64,000 bases of DNA from JAEZAA01 sp964514485 (GTDB taxonomy: Bacteria; Pseudomonadota; Gammaproteobacteria; Pseudomonadales; Oleiphilaceae): positions 1 through 64,000 of the forward strand of contig CAZEWG010000010.1 in assembly GCA_964514485.1 (NCBI GenBank), in the 5' to 3' direction. Positions 44,304 through 52,430 of the stretch are shown piece by piece. The translations under genes and the position numbers were made by a program. A model generated the notes under the pieces. That model was given only the letters and a program-made list of their open reading frames with translations. It ran no database searches and was not told the origin of the DNA. The number at the start of each line of letters is the position of its first letter. Position 1 is the first letter of the stretch.

Positions 44304-44792
44304 TTAGTGGTGATGACCACCCGGCCCATGGGCATGCCCGTGGGCGATTTCTTCTTCCGTCGCGTCCCGGATATCCTTGATGGTCACCGAAAAGGTCAGG
44401 GTTTGACCCGCCAGGGGGTGGTTAACATCCACATCCACTGAGAACTTGCCCACTTTGACCACGGTCACCACTTGCTGGGTACCGTCTTTCATTTGCAGGG
44501 TCACCTGGCTGCCAGGTCTGAGCCCTTTGGAGCCGCCCACATACTTGGCGGGAATCCGCTGGATGTGCCCTTCAGTCTGGACTTCGCCATAGGCATCGGC
44601 CGGTTCCAGTGTCAGTTCGATGGAGTCGCCCACCTCTTTACCGGTCAAGGCTTCTTCCACCTTGGGCAGAATGTTTTCCGCGCCGTGCAGATAGCTCATC
44701 GGAGCCTGTTCATCGGCATTTTCTACAACTTCGCCCTGGGTGTTCTTAACCTCGTAGACGACGGTGACAACTTTGTTGGCTTCAACCGGCAT
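44304..44792 (-). CDS. slyD: FKBP-type peptidyl-prolyl isomerase SlyD
   Basis: This 162-residue protein has the SlyD pattern: N-terminal VVYEVKNTQGEVVENADE, the LHGAENILPKVEEALTGKEVGD binding pocket, the insert-in-flap domain, VDVNHPLAGQTL, and a His-rich tail (HGHAHGPGGHHH). The tail binds nickel and other metals. It speeds proline isomerisation and acts as a chaperone in the cytoplasm. The ATG at 44792 has a GGAG site; the longer frame from 44813 is not needed. It is convergent with the P-type ATPase, 38 bases away. Confidence 0.95.
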   Translation of the reverse strand: MPVEANKVVTVVYEVKNTQGEVVENADEQAPMSYLHGAENILPKVEEALTGKEVGDSIELTLEPADAYGEVQTEGHIQRIPAKYVGGSKGLRPGSQVTLQMKDGTQQVVTVVKVGKFSVDVDVNHPLAGQTLTFSVTIKDIRDATEEEIAHGHAHGPGGHHH

Positions 44793-45118
44793 GTTTCGAT
44801 CTCCAAAATGCAAGTGCGTGCATTGTAGTGATTTGCGTAAGGCTCGGCCAGCATCTCAACGGGACTAAAAAGGCCACGGATCGCCAGAAAGGGGCTGGGT
44901 TACCGGGTTGAATGGGCTTGGTCTGGCCGGCGGAGCAGGATAAGATTTCAGGCAGGGCAGCGACCTGGCTTTGGATGGATGTCGGGGAGGTTGCGGGCCA
45001 AACTCTATCTGTGCAAAAAGCCATCAGCTTTTAGCGGAGTTTTCAAGGAATGGAAATAGAGTACCCGGGGGCTTGAATCCCCAAGGGACCCCAAGAGAAA
45101 GGAGGCATTCAGACGGTT
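44793..45118. other. Divergent intergenic region, no gene seen
   Basis: The 326 bases hold promoters for slyD and the small gene at 45119. Short open frames here lack ribosome sites and family resemblance. Confidence 0.4.
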
Positions 45119-45454
45119 ATGAAACATCCCATTGCGGAAAAAGAGCTTATCGCCTGTCATCCCGACGGCGCGCGCCAGCGTGTCAAAATCCAGATCGGCC
45201 GTCCGTTTCGACTGGAGCGCTATGAATGGGCGGTTTCCGTCCATTTGGATGGGCTTTACCACAGCCTGCCCGACGTCCATGGCCAGGACTCTTTTGAAGC
45301 CTTGTCCCTCAGTTATACCTTGTTGCACCGGTTGTTGGGGGAGTTCGTGGAAGACGGCGGCCAGTTATTGGAAAAGGATGGCAAGACACCTTTTGACCCG
45401 GGATTTCCCGCCGTTCAGTGGAATACGGATAAGCTCACCCGCACTTACTCTTGA
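45119..45454 (+). CDS. Small conserved-looking hypothetical protein
   Basis: The 111-residue protein has no signal or membrane helix. It is a compact alpha/beta protein, with KIQIGRPFRLERYEWAVSVHLDG and SFEALSLSYTLLHRLLGEFVE. Similar short proteins are widespread as hypotheticals but I cannot name a family with confidence. An AAAGGAGG site lies upstream, but its spacing of about 13 bases from the ATG is longer than usual; no closer start in frame exists. It is convergent with the membrane protein gene that follows, with a hairpin between. Confidence 0.65.
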   Translation: MKHPIAEKELIACHPDGARQRVKIQIGRPFRLERYEWAVSVHLDGLYHSLPDVHGQDSFEALSLSYTLLHRLLGEFVEDGGQLLEKDGKTPFDPGFPAVQWNTDKLTRTYS

Positions 45455-45458
45455 TCTT

Positions 45459-45489
45459 GGCGGGCGGCGAGAAGGCCGTCTTGCCCGCC
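45459..45489. terminator. Hairpin between convergent genes
   Basis: GGCGGGC (45459-45465) pairs with GCCCGCC (45483-45489) around a 17-base loop that itself contains a small CGGC/GCCG stem. It lies between the ends at 45454 and 45498. Confidence 0.45.
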
Positions 45490-45497
45490 GGGCCTGA

Positions 45498-45914
45498 TCA
45501 GGCAATGATCAGGGAGGACAGCAGGGCAAAGATCACAAACAGGGCGCTTACCGTGTTGATCAAGGTGAAGGCGTAGAAGCGAAAGCGTTTGGGGCGGCCT
45601 TTGAAGAGCGAGGTTTCCAGCCAGGGCAGCAGGAAGTAGAGCAGGTTGGCGGTGACCAGCAGCGCGAGATTGGAGCGCAGCCCCAGCCAGACCCGCTGGG
45701 AGAGTCCGTCCCAGTCACTATAGGCATCGCCATAGCCGGCGACCAGCATCAACAACTGCCCGACCAGCAGGCAGCCGATCAGACGCAGGTTGTAGCCCAG
45801 GCGTTGCTGGTTCCACCAGCGTAAGGCCGGCAGTTCCATGCGATCCTGCTGTCCAATAAAAAAACAGCGCAGCAACTGCAGGGCACGGTTGCTTTGAGTC
45901 ATAGCGGGTTCCAT
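45498..45914 (-). CDS. Small integral membrane protein
   Basis: The protein has 138 residues from the ATG at 45914, which has AGGGG ten bases upstream; ATGs three codons earlier and four later are alternatives. It has a basic N-terminus and about three membrane helices: LIGCLLVGQLLMLVAGY, LALLVTANLLYFLLPWL and a final FTLINTVSALFVIFALLSSL. I do not recognise a family. It lies 82 bases from the end of the PilZ protein gene on the same strand and may be transcribed with it. Confidence 0.65.
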   Translation of the reverse strand: MEPAMTQSNRALQLLRCFFIGQQDRMELPALRWWNQQRLGYNLRLIGCLLVGQLLMLVAGYGDAYSDWDGLSQRVWLGLRSNLALLVTANLLYFLLPWLETSLFKGRPKRFRFYAFTLINTVSALFVIFALLSSLIIA

Positions 45915-45996
45915 GGCTCGCATCCCCTAGGAGTTATCGTCGAGACGGCCAAACTGCGGAGGCAGGGCGAATGGCGTAATACTGCATGGCTTTGGG

Positions 45997-47325
45997 TTAT
46001 TCGTCCAGCGGTTCGACCAGCCGTCCCTGAAACCCGAGACGCCGGGCGGTCTGGCGAAAGGAGGGGAAGTGGTTCAGGTTGGTCTCATCCTGCTCCAGCA
46101 GTACCAGGGCCTCGACCAGACAGCCGGGAATGTCCCGGTTATTCCAGGCGGGCATCCGCGGCCACATGGAAAACAGGTGGTGGGTCAGCACAATTTTCAG
46201 GGTTTGGATTCGGTGGGTCTCCAAAAGCTCCCGAACCTCCAGGCTGATGCAGGGGTGGGTGTCATCGGCAATCAGCGCGCCGGGGGGCATGGCATCCACT
46301 AAATCGCGGATCACATCGCCATGGTGGGTCAGCGCGACAAACAGCCGGTGATCAGCCAGACGCTCCCGGTTGGCGGTGCGGATGATGGTGCCCTGGCCCC
46401 GATCCAGCCGCTGTTCTTCCTGATAACGGGGGTCGAAGCCATAGACTTTGGGAAACAGGTCCAGCAGGTCCTCGCACACCAGGTTGCCAATCCGGCCCGC
46501 GCCTCCCAGCACGGTAATCCCCTGCTCATGTTGATAGGGGGTCATTTCCTTCATCTTGCGCACGGCTTCCCAAATCATGTAACGGGTTCCCATGGAGCCA
46601 TCCACCAGGGGCGGCTCAATGGGGATGCCCGCTTTCATGGTGAAATTGGGCAGGCGCCCGACCAGGGCGATGCAGCGGACCTCGGGATAGTCCCGGCGCA
46701 GATGTCCAATGTACTCCTGAACTTTTTCGGAGTCCTGGGCCAGCTCGCTTTCCAGGTACTTGGAGGCGACCAGTAGTCCGCGGCGGCCCCGGTTCTGGAT
46801 CACGCCACCGATAATGGTATCGGGCAACAGCTTTTCCATGGTGGGGGTGTAATAGGTCTGAACATCTCGGGCCGAGCCGTATACCGCGAACAGGAAGCTG
46901 GGGCGAACCCATTTCAGCAGCAAGGGGCGCAACAGGGTGTTGGCTCCCAGCACACCCGCCCGACGGCTTCCCTTCCAGGCTGCACGGCGCAGATAAACCC
47001 GGGCCCGCTGGGAAAAGGGGGCGGCCTGAACGAGATTATCAATATCATTATCGGTAAGACGGGCCCGGTAGAGTTTCAGGCCAACGTGATGTTCGCCGAC
47101 ATGAACGACTCTGGCCGGCACTCTAAAATTGCCGGGGCGGCTGAATTGAATGTTGAGCGCCTGGCCGGGCTCGAGCGAGATGTCTTCCGGCTTTGCCAGC
47201 CGCAGCCCGCTGAAGGACAGGTTCAGGGTGCTGGTGCTCCGACTCTGGTCGGCGATATCGACTGTCACCGGGATGCGGATCCCGGTTCGGAAGTGTCTCC
47301 GATATTCTCCATGAGAGGTTTTCAT
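45997..47325 (-). CDS. PilZ (c-di-GMP) domain fused to an acyl-reductase-like Rossmann protein
   Basis: The protein has 442 residues from the ATG at 47325; a further ATG at 47367 would add 14 residues. I prefer the shorter form, since it leaves 84 bases for the divergent promoters. Neither start has a good ribosome site. Residues 5-100 are a PilZ domain with the c-di-GMP residues RRHFR (R9 to R13) and LNLSFSG. Residues about 125-440 resemble acyl-ACP reductase: GGVIQNRGRRGLLVASKYLESEL, RCIALVGRLPNFT, the glycine loop GGAGRIG (274-280), and Cys402 in IPGCLVEALVLLE at the position of the catalytic cysteine. Next door, divergent, is a GGDEF/EAL protein. I infer a c-di-GMP-controlled reductase of acyl or related thioesters; activity is untested. 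Confidence 0.7.
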   Translation of the reverse strand: MKTSHGEYRRHFRTGIRIPVTVDIADQSRSTSTLNLSFSGLRLAKPEDISLEPGQALNIQFSRPGNFRVPARVVHVGEHHVGLKLYRARLTDNDIDNLVQAAPFSQRARVYLRRAAWKGSRRAGVLGANTLLRPLLLKWVRPSFLFAVYGSARDVQTYYTPTMEKLLPDTIIGGVIQNRGRRGLLVASKYLESELAQDSEKVQEYIGHLRRDYPEVRCIALVGRLPNFTMKAGIPIEPPLVDGSMGTRYMIWEAVRKMKEMTPYQHEQGITVLGGAGRIGNLVCEDLLDLFPKVYGFDPRYQEEQRLDRGQGTIIRTANRERLADHRLFVALTHHGDVIRDLVDAMPPGALIADDTHPCISLEVRELLETHRIQTLKIVLTHHLFSMWPRMPAWNNRDIPGCLVEALVLLEQDETNLNHFPSFRQTARRLGFQGRLVEPLDE

Positions 47326-47409
47326 AGGCAAACAGGACAAGTTCAACGTTAACGGATGTAGTTCCATTGTGGGCTAGACCGATATCGAGCCAAAGGAAAG
47401 GGGTGATGA

Positions 47410-49998
47410 ATGGAGGCAGGGTCAGATAGCCGGAGCAGGAAGAGGATGATTCAACTGCTGGGCAGGGCCTTGCTGATGTGGGTGGCTATGATGTTGACGG
47501 CCACCGGCTGGGCTCAGGATGCGGAGCGCTACTCCCTGAATTCGCGACTGTCTTTCCTGGTTGACCCATCCAACCGGTTGTCACTGGCGGAAGCCTTGCG
47601 GAGCGATCAGTGGCAGCAGAATCGCTCGGGCAGGGTGGTGAATCGGGGCTTTTCCGATGACACCCTGTGGCTCCAGGCGCGGATTAGTGGATCTGGCGGG
47701 GGCGTGGAAGCGCGTTATCTGGTGATTCCTTACCCGTTGCTGGAGCAGGTGACGCTGTATGTACGCGACCCCCAGAGCGGGGCGCTGCTCAGTCAGTTTG
47801 ACCAATCAGACGTCCAGGATCAGCAGTCGTTGCTGTTTCACTTTTACTTTATGAGTTTTCCTCTGCCGGATACCGGGGGCGGTATGCTGGATCTGGTGCT
47901 CCGGGTCAAATCCGCCACCTCCTTGCAGGTACCGCTGGAAGTCTGGTCAGAACATTATCTGGTGCGTTACCAGATTTATGAGACGCTGTTCTGGGGGCTG
48001 TACTTCGGGGTGGTTCTGGCCCTGATCGCCTTTAACCTGTTCATTGCCTGGTCAGTCTGGAACCGGGCCTACCTCTACTATGTGCTGTATCTCGTGTCCA
48101 TTTCGGGGGTGATGCTGACTCTGTCTGGCCTGGGGTCGGCCTATGTGTGGCCCCAGGACCCCACCTTCCACCGCTACGTATTGCCCACCTGCACCGCCCT
48201 GTCGGTGATCTGGGCTTTGCTGTTTACCCGCCGGTTTTTGTATTGGCGAGGGTTTCCCGCCCGACTCAATGGCGTGATGGCGACCACCGCCGGCTTTGCC
48301 CTGGTGCTGATCCTGTATTCCTGGACCGAACCCTTAAAGGGGTTCATGTGGTCGGGCCTTCTGGGGGGCTTGGTGGTGGTGCTGGTGACGGTCGCCGGTA
48401 TTCGCGCCTGGGTGGCGGGCGTGGTGATTGCCCGTTACTTTGTCTTGGCCTGGCTGATGTTCGCGGCAGGCACCGTGTTATACCTGCTGTCGCTGTTCGG
48501 CGTGATTCCGGTCTCTCACTTTTCCAACCATGCCATCCAGATCGGCTCGGGGCTTGAAGCGATCCTGCTGTGTTTTGCCCTGGCCCATCGAATCAAGGAA
48601 GAGCGCCAGCAGAAAATGGATGCGCTCCAACAGCGCCACCAGGCTGAACAGCAGGTGCGGGCGCTGGAACTGGAGACCCTGGAACAGGCCACCCGTGATC
48701 CGGTGACCCGGATGCCCAATGAGGCGTTGTTGCTGGTTCGTTTGCAGGAACTGATCCAGACCTCCCCGTCAGATCGCTCCTGGGCGCTGGTGATCCTGCA
48801 TTTCCCTCAGATGAAAGAGCTGTCGTCGTCCTTGGGAAAAGGCATGTCAGAATCCCTGTTTCGGACCGTGACCCGCCAGCTCAACCATATTGTGGCGAGC
48901 AGCCGTTACGCCACGTTTATCGATGAAAAGCAGGGGGCCTATTTGGCGGTGCTGGATTTCGGTTCCCTGGCCCTGGTTTGTGAAACCAGCGAGGAGGCGG
49001 GGGTTGCCAGTAATCTGGTGTCGCGCATCATGCGTCATTTTGAGGCGGCCATCGATATCAGTCATGTCGCCATCAGCCTGGACCCTTATGCGGGTGTTGC
49101 CTGCTATCCCCAACACGGTGAGCGGGCTGATGTGCTGTTACAGCATGCCGGGGCGGCCAGGGACGAAGGGCTGCGCCGTGGCGAGAGAATCTTGATCTAC
49201 AATCCCGAACTGGCCGCCTATGGGCGTCGCCGGTTGGCCCTGATGGGGGCGCTTTCCCGGGCCATCGTCAACCAGGAGTTGGAGCTCTATTTGCAGCCTC
49301 AGATGGATTGCAGCGGCGGGGGACTGGTGGGGGCCGAGATTTTGCTGCGCTGGCACAGCCCCCGGTATGGGCGGGTTGCGCCGGATGAGTTTATTGAAAT
49401 TGCGGAGAGCGCCGGCCTGATGGGCCAACTGACCCGTTATGTGGTGAGTCGCGCCCTGGAGTTGCTGAGCTCCCTGAACCAGAACGACCTGCGGTTGACC
49501 TTGAGCATTAACCTGTCGGTACAGAACCTGATCGAGCCGGATTTCGTGCGTTTTGTCACCGAATGCGCGGAAAAAAACCAAGTGCAGATGTCGGATCTAA
49601 TTCTGGAGGTCACTGAAACCACTTTGATTGAAAAGGTCGGGGTGGTGGTCGACAACCTGGAGCAGTTGACGGCGGCAGGGTGCAGCATTGCGCTGGATGA
49701 TTTTGGCACCGGCTATTCATCGCTGGCCTATTTGAGCCGGCTGCCCATCCACGAGCTGAAAATCGATCGCAGTTTTATCAGCCAAATGAAGCAAAGCCTG
49801 AGCAACCTGCGGATCGTCGAGAACACCATCAAGCTGGCCCGCACACTGAAAATCGAAACGGTCGCCGAAGGTATTGAGGACCGGGAAACCCTGGAAACGG
49901 TGGCCCGGATGGGCTGTGACCGGGTGCAGGGCTACCACATCAGCCGTCCCATGCCGGAGGCGGAGTTTCGTTATTGGGCCCTACAGACCGCTGGGTAG
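47410..49998 (+). CDS. Membrane GGDEF/EAL protein with 7TMR-DISM sensor, likely c-di-GMP phosphodiesterase
   Basis: The 862-residue protein has a signal/anchor region and a periplasmic 7TMR-DISMED2-type beta domain (residues 40-180: SDDTLWLQARISG and so on). Seven membrane helices follow (about 190-390), then a short coiled coil. A degenerate GGDEF-type domain (420-600) lacks the GGDEF motif. The EAL domain starts with Glu643 in AEILLRW. It keeps the catalytic set: SINLS, LILEVTET, DDFGTGYSSLAYL, LKIDRSFI, VAEGIED and QGYHISRPM. It should hydrolyse c-di-GMP, with the GGDEF part as a regulator. The start at 47410 follows AAAGGGG. It diverges from the PilZ-reductase gene, a natural signalling pair. 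Confidence 0.92.
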   Translation: MEAGSDSRSRKRMIQLLGRALLMWVAMMLTATGWAQDAERYSLNSRLSFLVDPSNRLSLAEALRSDQWQQNRSGRVVNRGFSDDTLWLQARISGSGGGVEARYLVIPYPLLEQVTLYVRDPQSGALLSQFDQSDVQDQQSLLFHFYFMSFPLPDTGGGMLDLVLRVKSATSLQVPLEVWSEHYLVRYQIYETLFWGLYFGVVLALIAFNLFIAWSVWNRAYLYYVLYLVSISGVMLTLSGLGSAYVWPQDPTFHRYVLPTCTALSVIWALLFTRRFLYWRGFPARLNGVMATTAGFALVLILYSWTEPLKGFMWSGLLGGLVVVLVTVAGIRAWVAGVVIARYFVLAWLMFAAGTVLYLLSLFGVIPVSHFSNHAIQIGSGLEAILLCFALAHRIKEERQQKMDALQQRHQAEQQVRALELETLEQATRDPVTRMPNEALLLVRLQELIQTSPSDRSWALVILHFPQMKELSSSLGKGMSESLFRTVTRQLNHIVASSRYATFIDEKQGAYLAVLDFGSLALVCETSEEAGVASNLVSRIMRHFEAAIDISHVAISLDPYAGVACYPQHGERADVLLQHAGAARDEGLRRGERILIYNPELAAYGRRRLALMGALSRAIVNQELELYLQPQMDCSGGGLVGAEILLRWHSPRYGRVAPDEFIEIAESAGLMGQLTRYVVSRALELLSSLNQNDLRLTLSINLSVQNLIEPDFVRFVTECAEKNQVQMSDLILEVTETTLIEKVGVVVDNLEQLTAAGCSIALDDFGTGYSSLAYLSRLPIHELKIDRSFISQMKQSLSNLRIVENTIKLARTLKIETVAEGIEDRETLETVARMGCDRVQGYHISRPMPEAEFRYWALQTAG

Positions 49999-50031
49999 CC
50001 ATAGGGTGGTGGGCCTGGAACAGGAGTCGTT

Positions 50032-50946
50032 ATGGAGGTTCCTTTTACCTTTGTGGTGAATGCCGGCTCCGGCCGTCAGGAGACGGCCTCGGTGCTGGCC
50101 GCCATTGAGCGGCTGATTCCCCGGGAGCGCCAGGGGTATTTCGTGATTATCCGGCCGGGTCAGGACTTCCGCCAGGCATTGAATGCCGCCGTGGAATATT
50201 GCCAGCAATCGGGCGGGATTCTGGTCGCGGCAGGTGGCGATGGTACCCTCAATGCCGTGATCCGGCGGATTTTGCCGTTGGGGCTGAAGCTGGGCGTGAT
50301 CCCCCTGGGTACCTTCAACTATTTTGCGCGCCAGCACGGGGTTCCAGTGGACTTGGATGAGGCGCTAACCAGTCTGCTGACGGCTGTGCCGACCCCGGTT
50401 CCGGTGTGTCTGGTCAATGGTGAGCCTTTTATTGTGAACTTCAGCCTGGGATTACACGCCCGCATTATCGAGGCACGGGAGCGACACACCAAAATCACCG
50501 GGCGCAACCGTTTTGTGGCGGTGGTGTCTGGATTGCTAACGGTTTTAAAGGAGCAATACAGTCTCCGGGCCCGGCTGGTGGTGGACAATAAGCCCCTGCA
50601 GCGCAAAGCGGCCATGGTGTTGGTCGGCAACAACAGGCAACAGTTGGCGTCACTGAATATTGCGCGGGCCGAGGTGGAGCTGGAGGATCACCTGGCGGTG
50701 GTGATTATGCAGGCGTTTCCTCGCAAGGCGCTGTTGTTTTTGATTTGGAAATATCTGCGTGGGCAGCTGGACCAGGTCCGGGAGTTGGAGCTGTTATGGG
50801 CCCGGCAGGTGCAGATTCAACTCCGCCGCGCTTATGTGCAGGCGGTGCTGGATGGCGAGTTGAAGCATTTTAAAACTCCCCTGCAGATTCAAATCAAGCC
50901 CCGGGCGCTGACTTGCCTGCTGCCGAACAAGGAGGGAGAGCCATGA
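50032..50946 (+). CDS. Diacylglycerol kinase family protein
   Basis: This 304-residue protein is of the DAGK catalytic family (lipid or sphingosine kinases), with the ATP motif VAAGGDGTLNAVI and the GVIPLGTFNYFARQHG stretch. The C-terminal half has FSLGLHARIIEARE and the beta-sandwich typical of YegS-like proteins. It would phosphorylate diacylglycerol or a related lipid at the membrane face. An AGGAG site precedes the ATG. Its stop overlaps the ATG of a metallophosphoesterase gene (ATGA), so the two are translated together, and it follows the GGDEF/EAL gene by 33 bases. Confidence 0.88.
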   Translation: MEVPFTFVVNAGSGRQETASVLAAIERLIPRERQGYFVIIRPGQDFRQALNAAVEYCQQSGGILVAAGGDGTLNAVIRRILPLGLKLGVIPLGTFNYFARQHGVPVDLDEALTSLLTAVPTPVPVCLVNGEPFIVNFSLGLHARIIEARERHTKITGRNRFVAVVSGLLTVLKEQYSLRARLVVDNKPLQRKAAMVLVGNNRQQLASLNIARAEVELEDHLAVVIMQAFPRKALLFLIWKYLRGQLDQVRELELLWARQVQIQLRRAYVQAVLDGELKHFKTPLQIQIKPRALTCLLPNKEGEP

Positions 50947-51782
50947 TTGTGGCACAGTTGTCTGATACTCATTTCGGAACGGAGCAACCGGAGGTGGTGC
51001 AGGCCTTGATTGCCTGGATGCAGGACCATGCACCGGATCTGGTCATTTTCTCTGGCGATATTACCCAACGGGCCCGACGGGATCAGTTTCGGGCGGCCCG
51101 GCGCTTTATCGATCAGATTCCCAAGCATGACCTGCTGACAATTCCGGGAAACCACGATCTGCCCTTGTTCGATGTACTACGTCGTACGATCAACCCCTAT
51201 GGCTATTACCGTGAGTTTTTCGGGGGAGAGCTGGAGCCCACCTATGAGGATGAACGGGTGCTGGTGATCGGTCTGAATACCACCAGTCCACTACGTCATA
51301 AAGACGGCAAAGTGACCGACGAGCAGGTGGCTCGGGTGGAGCGGCAACTGGCCCAGGCGAAGGAGGGGCAGATCAAGATTCTGGTGGCCCATCATCCCTT
51401 TGATGTGATCCTGACCAGTGATGAGGAAAACCTGATGATCCAGGGCGCGAATGCCATCCGCCGATGGGCGGCGGCCGGGCTGGATCTGGTGTTGGGGGGC
51501 CATATTCACTTCCCGTTTACCGCGTCCCTCCGGGGCCGTTATCCGGACTTGGCCCGGGATGTCTGGTGCGTGCAGGCCGGTACGGCGATTTCCCGACGGG
51601 TCCGTCACAGCAAGCCCAACTCGTTTAATCGGATTGAGATTGGCACCGAGCGGGAGCAGGTGACCATTGAGCGTTGGGACTATAGTGCAGAGGAAGGGCA
51701 GTTTCAGCGAGTAGCTTGCTTTCAGCCCTGGAAATCTTTGGGAAGCCAACCGGGAGAAGGTTGGCGCACCGCCGTTAAATGA
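50943..51782 (+). CDS. Calcineurin-like metallophosphoesterase (CpdA-related)
   Basis: The 279-residue protein has all five metal motifs: SDTHFG, FSGDITQRA, IPGNHDLP, VAHHPFD and GGHIHFP. This is the class III cyclic-nucleotide phosphodiesterase layout, but many members act on lipids or other phosphoesters. The ATG at 50943 overlaps the stop of the DAGK-family gene and has AAGGAGG upstream. The pairing with a lipid kinase suggests a kinase/phosphatase cycle on a phospholipid; this is inference. Confidence 0.88.
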   Translation: MIVAQLSDTHFGTEQPEVVQALIAWMQDHAPDLVIFSGDITQRARRDQFRAARRFIDQIPKHDLLTIPGNHDLPLFDVLRRTINPYGYYREFFGGELEPTYEDERVLVIGLNTTSPLRHKDGKVTDEQVARVERQLAQAKEGQIKILVAHHPFDVILTSDEENLMIQGANAIRRWAAAGLDLVLGGHIHFPFTASLRGRYPDLARDVWCVQAGTAISRRVRHSKPNSFNRIEIGTEREQVTIERWDYSAEEGQFQRVACFQPWKSLGSQPGEGWRTAVK

Positions 51783-51791
51783 CGGTGCGCC
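51763..51791. terminator. Strong hairpin spanning the stop of the phosphoesterase gene
   Basis: GGCGCACCG (51763-51771) and CGGTGCGCC (51783-51791) form a perfect 9-bp stem around a loop that contains the stop codon. The genes on each side are convergent, so it may serve both. There is no T run. Confidence 0.55.
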
Positions 51792-51811
51792 TGGCAGCGT
51801 TGGGGGCCGCC

Positions 51812-52258
51812 TTAGACGAAATCAGGCAGATGTTCGCGGATTTCATTCAATGAGAGCTTGCTGATGTCCTTCGTAATTTCCTCCTCTATCAGTGCTTGAA
51901 CCGGTTTGCTGCGTTTGGCGCGGAGCAGGCCGAGAAACTTGGGCGGTGCAATCACGTGGATCCGGGCCGGGTGGTGAGAGCGGATCAGGCGTTCCAGTTC
52001 GGTGTTGATGTTGATGGCGAACTCCTCCGCCGCACGCTCAAGCGCGTTGTTTTCCGTGTAGGTGGGATGGTAATTCGCGTGATCAATATGGGTTCGGCCG
52101 GAGGTGGTGCCCGTTTCTCCCGTGATCAGGTCACCTTCGTGAGCCCGGCCCTGGGGGTTGACCAGGTCGGAAATTTCCATCGGGCTCGAGGCCCGGGTTT
52201 CGCTCATCAGTATCCGGGCGCGGGCTTGGTCAGCAACCAGAATCAGAATCGGATCCAT
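51812..52258 (-). CDS. Host attachment protein family (Host_attach, baeRF-like)
   Basis: The 148-residue protein starts MDPILILVADQARARIL after an AAGGAG site and matches the host-attachment protein family first named from Agrobacterium. FAININTELERLIRSHHPARIHVIAPPKFLGLLR is typical and relates it to the release-factor/L7Ae-like baeRF fold. The historic name comes from plant attachment, but the fold suggests RNA or ribosome binding. The longer upstream frame from 52345 is not needed. Confidence 0.88.
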   Translation of the reverse strand: MDPILILVADQARARILMSETRASSPMEISDLVNPQGRAHEGDLITGETGTTSGRTHIDHANYHPTYTENNALERAAEEFAININTELERLIRSHHPARIHVIAPPKFLGLLRAKRSKPVQALIEEEITKDISKLSLNEIREHLPDFV

Positions 52259-52430
52259 AGCATACTCCTTATGGCTGAACCGGATGGAGGTCGGCACTCC
52301 AGGCAAAGGGCTTAAACCGCCTGGGTAGTGGAAACGGGATGTCACAAGCCAGGTGGCGCGAATTCCCGCAGGCCTTCATAGCATGATATGGATAAGCCCC
52401 AAGACTGACCAACGGCTTGCCAGTGGCTAA

